Positions 6,612 to 13,300 of a DNA stretch of 22,032 nt are shown one piece after another. The position numbers and the translations under genes were made by a program. Numbering within the stretch: the first letter of the stretch is position 1; each line of letters begins with the position of its first letter. The notes beneath the pieces are model-generated. The model did no database searches. It had not been told where the DNA came from and saw nothing but the letters and a program-made list of their open reading frames with translations. Source of the DNA: an uncultured Actinomycetes bacterium. Its GTDB lineage: Bacteria; Actinomycetota; Actinomycetes; Nanopelagicales; Nanopelagicaceae. Location of the stretch: assembly GCA_903953805.1 (NCBI GenBank), contig CAJBLC010000011.1, forward strand, positions 1 through 22,032. Direction: 5' to 3'.

Positions 6612-7955
6612 ATGCCCGCCACTCATTCTTCGCAACGTCTTCCGCTCAATTACTGGAAATTGTGGGGCGCGAGCTTTATCTCGAATACGGGTAATGGAGT
6701 CACGGCGATTGCCTTTCCGTGGCTTGCTTCAGCACTGACTCGCTCACCGCTCACCATCTCGATCGTCGGTTTAATGAGCCAATTACCCTGGCTGCTGTTC
6801 ACTTTGCCAGCTGGTGTGATTACCGATCGACTGGATCGCAAGAAGATCATTATCGCCACAGATCTGTTACGGGGAGCGGTAACAGCCCTTGCTACGTTCG
6901 TTCTTATTTTCCATCGAAACGACTTTGTCCATGTGAAGAATCCACTTGGGGCTTATCACGGTGGGTCGCAATCTCTCATCCTTGCCACCATGATGGTCGC
7001 GAGTTTTCTCTTGGGATCTGCAGAAGTGCTCGGAAATAACTCCTCGCAAACTTTCATGCCGGAAGTAATATCCGAAGAACATCTGGCGAAAGGTAATGGC
7101 CAGATGTGGTCAGCTGAATATTTGACCAATAGTTTCATTGGACCTGCACTTGGTTCACTTCTCTTAGGTGTTGCGATCTATTTACCATTCTTAGTCGATG
7201 CTGGTTCATTCTTTGCATCAGCAGCGTTGATCTCACTTATCTCAGTGCAGGCTCGAAAGATTGTGAAATCCGATCGCGGGGCAAATCAATCAGCAACTGG
7301 AACATTTTTTACAGAGTTAAAAGAGGGTTTTGCCTGGTTGATGGGTCACGAGATTCTTCGGCCGATGGCCTTCACACTCGGAGCTCTTAACTTCTTCAGT
7401 CAGATTGCCTTTGCCTCTTACATTCTCTTTGTTCAAGAGGTTCTGCATGTCTCCGTCTTCATCTTCGCCTTGCTGGGAACTGCTGGAGCAGCAGGGGGAT
7501 TTCTTGGGGGATTGTTAGCTCCAAAAATCATTAAACGAATTGGTGAGGGAAGGGCGTTAACTGTTGCCCTCATCGGCATGCCCACCGTCACCGCTTCCGC
7601 CTTCTTCATGCATTCGTGGTACTTGCTCTATCTCGCAATCTTCATGGAGACCTTTATCTCAGTCATGTGGAACGTCGTCACCGTCTCCTTTAGACAGACG
7701 ATTATTCCGACGCAGATTCTGGGCCGAGTGAATAGTGGGTATCGGTTCTTTGGCTGGGGTTCTATGCCACTCGGCTCACTTGCCGGGGGTCTCTTGGTCA
7801 ACATCCTCCAAGGCCACATCTCTCGAAATCTCGCCCTGCGGATCCCATTCTTGGTTGCCGGCGCCATTGGCCTCATCACCTGGGTTCTCGCCCGAAAATC
7901 CTTCACCTCAGAGAGGCTCGAAGCAGCGAGGGTTCACGCGGCTGGGCAGGATTAG
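6612..7955 (+). CDS. MFS transporter, DHA3 / EntS-like exporter
   Basis: 447-residue major facilitator protein with 11-12 hydrophobic segments, in the inner membrane. FPWLASALTRSP at the N-terminus and DRLDRKK after the second helix (MFS motif A) match the DHA3 drug/siderophore exporter group (MefA, EntS). A loop with FMPEV and the sequence GRVNSGYRFFGWGSMPLG in the C-half are also typical. Exporters of this group use the proton gradient; the substrate here cannot be told. The start sits 18 bases from that of tgt on the other strand and is preceded by TATCCT at leaderless spacing. The stop codon runs into a hexamer repeat. Confidence 0.88.
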   Translation: MPATHSSQRLPLNYWKLWGASFISNTGNGVTAIAFPWLASALTRSPLTISIVGLMSQLPWLLFTLPAGVITDRLDRKKIIIATDLLRGAVTALATFVLIFHRNDFVHVKNPLGAYHGGSQSLILATMMVASFLLGSAEVLGNNSSQTFMPEVISEEHLAKGNGQMWSAEYLTNSFIGPALGSLLLGVAIYLPFLVDAGSFFASAALISLISVQARKIVKSDRGANQSATGTFFTELKEGFAWLMGHEILRPMAFTLGALNFFSQIAFASYILFVQEVLHVSVFIFALLGTAGAAGGFLGGLLAPKIIKRIGEGRALTVALIGMPTVTASAFFMHSWYLLYLAIFMETFISVMWNVVTVSFRQTIIPTQILGRVNSGYRFFGWGSMPLGSLAGGLLVNILQGHISRNLALRIPFLVAGAIGLITWVLARKSFTSERLEAARVHAAGQD

Positions 7956-7986
7956 GCTCAGGCGCAGGCTCAGGCTCAGGCTCAGG
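7954..7986 (+). repeat. Hexamer tandem repeat (AGGCTC, five units plus remnant)
   Basis: Units at 7954, 7960 (AGGCGC variant), 7966, 7972 and 7978, then a partial AGG. It begins inside the TAG stop codon of the MFS gene and lies upstream of the promoter region of the first binding-protein gene. Copy-number change would leave both proteins intact. Confidence 0.85.
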
Positions 7987-8136
7987 ATCGTCGAGAACTT
8001 AGTAAATTTTCCGTTACATACTGAAAAACAGTTGCCCATTTTCGGACATATGGGGCAGACTCCGTCCAATACCAATGAGTAGGGGTGGTCACTAGCTAGG
8101 TCCACTTCCTCATCGGTCCCTCGATAAGGAGAATAA
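7987..8136 (+). promoter_or_regulatory. Promoter and 5' leader region of the first binding-protein gene
   Basis: About 150 AT-richer bases without a gene. The only TANNNT hexamer I find is TAAATT at 8003-8008, which would give a leader of roughly 120 bases. The leader could form a hairpin from TGCCCAT (8033-8039) and ATGGGGCA (8050-8057) with one bulged G. A strong Shine-Dalgarno AAGGAG is at 8126-8131, five bases before the ATG. I do not recognise a known riboswitch. Confidence 0.4.
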
Positions 8137-10002
8137 ATGAAAGCACGCATCAACGCGCGCGCTGTTCTCGCTTTGGCATCTGCCTCAGCGATCGCAGTGA
8201 CTGGTGTTCTTGTAGCACCAGCACACGCAGCGACTCGCACGACAGCAATTGTTGTTGAGTCAAATACCCTCACATCGCTCAACAGCGGTACCCCTGCAAA
8301 CAACATCGTTATCAATGGCGACGTCGGTTACCTCACAGGCATGGGTCTCTACCACTACGACGATAAGCTCAACATCGTTCCTAATACTGTTCTCGGCGGC
8401 TACAAGGTCACCAAGAACACAGCCAAGGATTTCGAAGTTACTTACACAGTGAACCCAGGTCGCGTCTGGTCAGATGGCGCTCCAATTACTGCGGTTGACT
8501 ACCTTCTCAGTCACGTATTGCAGAGCACCGATTATGCGAAGAAGGCTGGATTGCCAGATCCTTCAAACGCAGATGTCACTCCTGCATTTGACTCTGGTGC
8601 ATATGGCGCCGTCTATGACACACACAATTTGGGTCTCCCAACTTTGAGCGCTGACAAGATGAGCATCACTGTTCGCTATGACTCCCAGATTCCTGACTAT
8701 GTACTCAACGGCGGAATCAATACACCATTCCCTGTACACGCTCTCGAACTCATCGCAGCTGGAAAGAAGTCACTTCCATCAGTCGCTGAAGCACAAGCTG
8801 CTACAGATAAGTTCTACACAGATGTCAATACCTACAACACTGCTTCATTGAAGGCAATGGGTGCTGTTTACAACACCGGTTATGACATGACTGCAACTTC
8901 ATCTTCAACTAACCCATTGTTGCTCGTCAACAACGGTGCATACCTTGTTAGCAGCATCGATGCTAACCAGATCAAATTGACCTTGAACCCTAAGTACAAC
9001 TCAGGTCCAGCAACTTCAGGTCTAGACACAATCGTTATCAAGCAGGGAATCGCCGATGGGTCACCATCAGCGCAGGCACTTGCTAATAAGGATATTGACG
9101 TCTACCAGGGTCAGCCAACAGCTGACACAGTTGCACAGTTGAAGGCAATCTCTTCAGCAACTGTTGTTGCAACATCATCACTCGCATATGAGCACATCGA
9201 ACTTCGTGTTGCCTCAAGCGATGGAACTCCATACACAGGTCCATTCGCGAAGTCAGGCGGCCAGAAGGCAGCTGATCTCCGTAAGGCATTCTTGCTTGCT
9301 TACCCTCGTCAAGAGATCGTCGAGAAGTTGATGAAGCCAATCAATCCAAATGCTGTTGTACTCGGTTCAACTTGGACACTTCCAGGTAACCCAAGCTATG
9401 CAGATGTCTCAGCGAACAACGCCTCTGGCGTCTACAACGCTGGAACTCAAGCAGCACGTACAGCTGCAGCTCTCAAGCTCGTCAAGAAGTGGTACCCATC
9501 AGCTGGAAATGGAACAACACCTGTTTCTATCAACCTCCTATGGGGTTCACCAGGAAACACTCGCCGTACTTCAGAAGCTGCGTTGATCATCGCAGCTGAA
9601 AAGCAGGCTGGCTTTGCTGTTACCGCACCTGCAACATCAGGTTGGGGCGGAAAGCTTGCAAGCTCGAAGTATGACGCTCACTTCTTCATCTTCGACCAGA
9701 CTGCAGTCCCACAGGACGCGCAGGCTTGCGGAACATTCCAGACAACTGGTGGTTCTAATTACACCGGTTACTCAAGCGCTCGTGTCGATGCAGACTGCAC
9801 ACAGTTGCAGGCAAAGACACTTCCAACAGGCACAATCCGCCGCTTGCAGATCGATGCAGAGCGTCAGATCAATGCTGATGCATTCTTCTTGGGTATCTTC
9901 CAGAACCCAGAAGTCACTGCTTACACAACTGGCTTGCAGAACATCAAGCCAGCTCCACTATCACCATCACTCTTCTGGAACTTCTGGGAGTGGAAGTTCT
10001 AA
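8137..10002 (+). CDS. ABC transporter substrate-binding protein, family 5 (system A)
   Basis: Secreted peptide-type (DppA/OppA, SBP_bac_5) solute-binding protein, 621 residues. It has a type I signal peptide: basic start MKARINAR, hydrophobic core to about residue 28, and cleavage after APAHA at 31. There is no lipobox cysteine, unusual for a Gram-positive-type binding protein. Family marks are GLYHYDDKLNIVPN, GRVWSDGAPITAVDYLLS and a C-terminal FWNFWEW. Only two cysteines occur (QACGTF and DADCTQ), possibly a disulfide. The strong ribosome binding site and the terminator right after the stop suggest high expression relative to the permeases. Expected ligands are oligopeptides, but family 5 also binds nickel, sugars and other compounds. 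Confidence 0.92.
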   Translation: MKARINARAVLALASASAIAVTGVLVAPAHAATRTTAIVVESNTLTSLNSGTPANNIVINGDVGYLTGMGLYHYDDKLNIVPNTVLGGYKVTKNTAKDFEVTYTVNPGRVWSDGAPITAVDYLLSHVLQSTDYAKKAGLPDPSNADVTPAFDSGAYGAVYDTHNLGLPTLSADKMSITVRYDSQIPDYVLNGGINTPFPVHALELIAAGKKSLPSVAEAQAATDKFYTDVNTYNTASLKAMGAVYNTGYDMTATSSSTNPLLLVNNGAYLVSSIDANQIKLTLNPKYNSGPATSGLDTIVIKQGIADGSPSAQALANKDIDVYQGQPTADTVAQLKAISSATVVATSSLAYEHIELRVASSDGTPYTGPFAKSGGQKAADLRKAFLLAYPRQEIVEKLMKPINPNAVVLGSTWTLPGNPSYADVSANNASGVYNAGTQAARTAAALKLVKKWYPSAGNGTTPVSINLLWGSPGNTRRTSEAALIIAAEKQAGFAVTAPATSGWGGKLASSKYDAHFFIFDQTAVPQDAQACGTFQTTGGSNYTGYSSARVDADCTQLQAKTLPTGTIRRLQIDAERQINADAFFLGIFQNPEVTAYTTGLQNIKPAPLSPSLFWNFWEWKF

Positions 10003-10024
10003 TAAGTTGATGTAAGTTCGCAAC

Positions 10025-10059
10025 AAAGTGGTGCTGGATCTGATCCGGCACCACTTTTT
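10025..10059 (+). terminator. Rho-independent terminator after the system A binding protein
   Basis: AAAGTGGTGC pairs with GCACCACTTT, extended inwards by a T-G wobble and GGATC/GATCC, followed by a T-run. It lies 23 bases after the stop codon and before the permease genes, so part of the transcripts should end here and favour binding protein over permease. Confidence 0.85.
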
Positions 10060-10062
10060 GTG

Positions 10063-10089
10063 AGTCCAAATAGTCCAAGTAGTCCAAGT
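10063..10089 (+). repeat. Nine-base tandem repeat (AGTCCAAGT, three units)
   Basis: Units at 10063 (AGTCCAAAT), 10072 and 10081, between the terminator and a -10-like TAAAAT. A change in copy number would alter the distance between terminator and downstream promoter. Confidence 0.8.
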
Positions 10090-10092
10090 AGT

Positions 10093-10098
10093 TAAAAT
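10093..10098 (+). promoter_or_regulatory. -10-like TAAAAT before the system A permease genes
   Basis: TAAAAT is close to consensus and would start a message near 10105 with a leader of about 20 bases that includes the ribosome binding site AAGGGAG (10112-10118). No good -35 is visible. It may give the permease genes transcription independent of read-through. Confidence 0.4.
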
Positions 10099-10124
10099 TT
10101 TCACTTATTTCAAGGGAGTCAACG

Positions 10125-11648
10125 TTGCTGGCATATATTGGTCGTCGCATAAGTGCCCTCCTAGTCATTCTTCTAGGTTCGACCTTTATCCTCTTTAATC
10201 TTGCTGCCATTTCGGGTGACCCAACTCAGGGCCTTCGGGGAAGTACCGATCCCCATGCCAAGGCACTTCTCGCTGCCTTAATTAGAAACCTGCATTTAAA
10301 TGTCCCACCTCCTGTTCGTTATTTTGTCTGGCTCAAGGGGATTATCGTTGGTAATTTTGGCACCACTAATGATGGCAATCCAGTAAGCACTTACCTTGCG
10401 AGCGCTCTTCCAACAACCATCCGCCTAATCTTCCTATCGACTATCTTTGCAATCGTTCTTGGCGTAGCCTTTGGAATTATCTCAGCGCTTCGCCAATACA
10501 GCAGATTTGATTACGCACTTACTCTCTTTGCATTCTTAATGTTCTCGCTCCCTGTCTTCTGGGTAGCGGTTTTGCTCAAGCAATACATGGCAATTGGATT
10601 TAACAACTTCCTTGCCGCTGGAAAAATTTCATTCATCTGGCTTCTTGGTGCCTCACTTGTCAGCGCCATTTTCTGGGGTTCGGTTATAAGCGGAACGCGA
10701 AAGCGCTTCTGGATGACATTCGGAGTTGCGCTGGTTTCTACCGCTGCAGTTCTCGAGCTTATTAATGTAATTCATTGGTTTGATGACCCAGGCTTGGGAA
10801 TCGCTCTTGTTACACTCTTTGGGGTGGGTATCGCCCTCGGCACAACCTTCCTATCAACTGGATTAGCCAATAAATCAGCTCTGAATTCTTCTCTTGCCAT
10901 GGCAGCGATTGGCACCGCTTTGTACTATCCGGATCAATATCTCTTCAGTCACTTCGCCGGGTTTGGAACACTATTACTGATGGCAGTTGTTACCGCTGCG
11001 ATGGCGGTAGTCGTTGGCCTTTTCTTTGCAAAAGTGGATAGAGGGCCAGCCATTCGCACCAGCGTCATCTCTGCACTGTTGATTGGGTTGCTCATCACCG
11101 TTGATCGCTTGATGCAAACTTGGAAACCCTACGTTGCTACAGATGCGGTGAATGGCCGTCCAATTCCCACACTTAGCCAATCTAACTCTCTCCTTCCCAC
11201 TGGAAATTTCTGGATGAGTTTCTTGGATGCTCTCCTTCACCTGCTTCTCCCAACAATTGCACTCACCTTGATCTCTTTTGCGGGATACATTCGATACTCG
11301 CGTGGAACCTTGCTTGAAGTTATGACCCAGGATTACATTCGAACGGCTCGAGCAAAAGGTCTTCCAGAACGAACTGTGATAATGCGTCATGCATTCAGAA
11401 ATACTTTGATCCCATTAACGACAATTGTGGTTGTTGACTTTGCGGGAATCGTGGGCGGAGCAATCATCACAGAGCGAGTCTTCGGTTGGCAGGGGATGGG
11501 TACTATCTTTAATAGAGCGGTGAGTTCATACGATCTGAACCTGCTCATGGGCTTCTTGTTAATCACTTCTTCCCTTGTCGTGATTGCTAATTTGGTTGCA
11601 GATCTATTGTATGCAGCCCTCGATCCTAGAATTAGGGTGGTTGGATAA
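10125..11648 (+). CDS. ABC transporter permease, DppB/OppB type with extra membrane domain (system A)
   Basis: Membrane subunit of the peptide-type importer, 507 residues against about 310-340 for usual DppB proteins. The TTG start is chosen for the Shine-Dalgarno AAGGGAG six bases upstream. Residues 1-155 follow the family: first helix, outer loop, then ALPTTIRL and two helices. Residues about 165-330 are an insertion with roughly six hydrophobic segments. The usual end follows: LLPTIALTLISFAGYIRYSR, the ATPase-contacting EAA loop DYIRTARAKGLPERTVIMRHAFRN (403-426), GGAIITERVFGWQGMG and the last helices ending in LDPRIRV. I believe long forms occur in some actinobacteria, but the role of the insertion is unknown to me. 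Its stop codon directly abuts the next ATG. Confidence 0.9.
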   Translation: MLAYIGRRISALLVILLGSTFILFNLAAISGDPTQGLRGSTDPHAKALLAALIRNLHLNVPPPVRYFVWLKGIIVGNFGTTNDGNPVSTYLASALPTTIRLIFLSTIFAIVLGVAFGIISALRQYSRFDYALTLFAFLMFSLPVFWVAVLLKQYMAIGFNNFLAAGKISFIWLLGASLVSAIFWGSVISGTRKRFWMTFGVALVSTAAVLELINVIHWFDDPGLGIALVTLFGVGIALGTTFLSTGLANKSALNSSLAMAAIGTALYYPDQYLFSHFAGFGTLLLMAVVTAAMAVVVGLFFAKVDRGPAIRTSVISALLIGLLITVDRLMQTWKPYVATDAVNGRPIPTLSQSNSLLPTGNFWMSFLDALLHLLLPTIALTLISFAGYIRYSRGTLLEVMTQDYIRTARAKGLPERTVIMRHAFRNTLIPLTTIVVVDFAGIVGGAIITERVFGWQGMGTIFNRAVSSYDLNLLMGFLLITSSLVVIANLVADLLYAALDPRIRVVG

Positions 11649-12716
11649 ATGGCTATATTCTCAAAGAAGAAGAGCGTTGAATCTGCTTTAACCGATATCG
11701 CCCTCAAAGAGACTGAGGGTTTGAGCCAAGGTCAGATTATTCGTCATCGTTTCTTCCGTCACCGAGGAGCGATGATTTCAATGGTAGTGCTCATCGGGAT
11801 AATGCTTTTCATCTTTAGCGCACTTGATTTCAAACTCTTCTTCATTAAGTATCACGGATGGTGGAAGTACAGCATCACCGACCAACCGGATTTGCGCACC
11901 AAAGGATGCCCTGTGGCACTCCCTGGATGTCCAACCTTGACCGTTACCCCGGGTAAGGGTTTTGGACTCGGTGACCATCCTTTTGGCCAAGATGATATCG
12001 GCCGTGACTACTTTGCACTTGTAATGCGCGGCGCACAGCGCTCAGTTCTGGTTATGTTTATTATAGGTACAATCGGTGGCGCGCTTGGAACTGTGGTCGG
12101 TGCAATCGCCGGGTTCTACCGTGGAAAAGTCGATGCCATTTTGATGCGTTTAGTTGACTTTATTATCACGATCCCAACCATCATTATTGGTTCAGTTATC
12201 GGATTCCACTTTGGAAACCTCGGCGTGATTTATCTAGCGATCTTCTTAGGACTCTTTGCATGGACTGGACTCTCACGTTTAGTTCGTGGCGAATTCTTAT
12301 CTCTTCGTGAGCGTGAATTCGTAGATGCGGCGCGAGTAGCTGGTGCAAGCAATCGTCGAATTATTTTCAAACATATCCTGCCAAATGCGATTGGTGTCAT
12401 CATTGTAAATGTTACCCTCACAATGTCAGGTGCTATTTTGCTTGAGACCGCACTTTCGTACCTTGGTTTTGGAGTAGTTGCTCCTGACACCTCGCTTGGC
12501 TTATTGATCTCCAACTACCAAGATTCATTTACTACTCGGCCTTGGCTCTTCTGGTATCCAGGACTCTTTATTATTCTCATCGCACTTAGCGTCAACTTCA
12601 TTGGGGATGGATTGCGAGATGCCTTTGATCCTCGCCAACGCCGTCGAATCTCGAAAAAGGAACGACGCAGTGAGCAAATTGGAATTGAGATTAAAGAGAG
12701 TGCCCGACACAAATGA
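11649..12716 (+). CDS. ABC transporter permease, DppC/OppC type (system A)
   Basis: Second membrane subunit, 355 residues. It has a charged cytoplasmic N-terminus of about 40 residues with LSQGQIIRHRFFRHRG leading into the first helix. An outer loop follows with two cysteines (GCPVALPGC) and HPFGQDDIGRDYFALVMRGAQRSV, the DppC signature. The EAA loop is EREFVDAARVAGASNRRIIFKHILPN, and SYLGFGVVAPDTSLGLLI and FIGDGLRDAFDPRQ close the protein. It begins immediately at the end of the preceding permease gene, so the two are co-translated. Its TGA overlaps an ATG (ATGA at 12713-12716) that opens a long plus-strand frame across the PH-domain gene. Confidence 0.93.
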   Translation: MAIFSKKKSVESALTDIALKETEGLSQGQIIRHRFFRHRGAMISMVVLIGIMLFIFSALDFKLFFIKYHGWWKYSITDQPDLRTKGCPVALPGCPTLTVTPGKGFGLGDHPFGQDDIGRDYFALVMRGAQRSVLVMFIIGTIGGALGTVVGAIAGFYRGKVDAILMRLVDFIITIPTIIIGSVIGFHFGNLGVIYLAIFLGLFAWTGLSRLVRGEFLSLREREFVDAARVAGASNRRIIFKHILPNAIGVIIVNVTLTMSGAILLETALSYLGFGVVAPDTSLGLLISNYQDSFTTRPWLFWYPGLFIILIALSVNFIGDGLRDAFDPRQRRRISKKERRSEQIGIEIKESARHK

Positions 12717-13300
12717 GCACACTGTTAATGGGAGTGGGTTCTCCGATATTCAGCGAGGAATCTTTGTGCAGCTATCATCAGGGCGCCGCTGTCGGTATCT
12801 GGGGAGTTGGAAGAGTTGATCGAGCCAACCTTCTCGAAGCCGCTCCCTTTGAGTGCGCTGGAATGGATATCTCTGTGCTTGGTTCTGCGTATTCCAGAGC
12901 TTCCAAATCGAGGGGCACCGCCAACGGGAGCCGCCCACGCGCTGTAACTTCTACCCGAAGTGATGAATTGAACGGTGTAGCGGGCTTGGATCTCAAGGAT
13001 CTCTTCCCAGCTAATCAAGTATCTACGAATGGGGTTCGTAATAATCACGTATTCGGCGTTGAGCTCAACCTTGGGTTTGAGCAATACCAAATAACTGCCA
13101 CAAAAAATTGCGAAGGCGATAAAAATGCCGATTATTTTTCCTCGACCATTTTCATATGCAACGGCGTAGTAAGTGAGAAGAAGTGCCCAAGCAAGACCGA
13201 TTCCACTCAAGAGCCAGGTATTTCTAGGTCTGAAAGTTACCTTCTCCATTCAGCGATTGTCTCACACGGGCAACTTCTACAAGATGGGTTCGCATCATGA
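12713..13300 (+). other. Plus-strand ORF antisense to the PH-domain gene, bridging system A
   Basis: An open frame of 195 codons starting in ATGA with the DppC-type stop (12713-12716) and ending in ATGA with the start of the fused ATPase (13297-13300). It covers the minus-strand PH-domain gene in exact codon register. The predicted product has no recognisable domain and looks like an antisense shadow. The double ATGA junction, and the lack of a ribosome binding site before the ATPase, make translation through it worth testing. I list it as a possible coupling frame, not as a confident gene. Confidence 0.25.
12725..13249 (-). CDS. Small membrane protein with bacterial PH domain
   Basis: 174 residues encoded against the direction of the transporter genes. 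Two hydrophobic helices (about 10-32 and 37-57) are followed by a PH-like domain with YVIITNPIRRYLISWEEI and a strand ending in SYSAWAAPVGG, resembling the actinobacterial PH-domain proteins of the mycobacterial CFP-6 type (Pfam bPH_6). The last 60 residues are polar and probably flexible. The function of this family is not established. The start ATG at 13247-13249 is preceded by GACAAT at six bases, a weak leaderless-type -10. It ends eight bases from the DppC-type stop and starts 47 bases from the ATPase gene, so it interrupts system A physically. Confidence 0.75.
   Translation of the reverse strand: MEKVTFRPRNTWLLSGIGLAWALLLTYYAVAYENGRGKIIGIFIAFAIFCGSYLVLLKPKVELNAEYVIITNPIRRYLISWEEILEIQARYTVQFITSGRSYSAWAAPVGGAPRFGSSGIRRTKHRDIHSSALKGSGFEKVGSINSSNSPDTDSGALMIAAQRFLAEYRRTHSH

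Noticed and set aside
8075..8095. Short upstream ORF (ATG AGT AGG ... TAG, six codons) in the leader of the first binding-protein gene
   Set aside because: No ribosome binding site before it and no meaningful peptide; short frames like this arise easily by chance.
7908..8315. Minus-strand frame with a repetitive SLSLSL stretch over the hexamer repeat
   Set aside because: The repetitive peptide is only the translation of the AGGCTC repeat; the frame also runs into the signal-peptide region of the real plus-strand gene.
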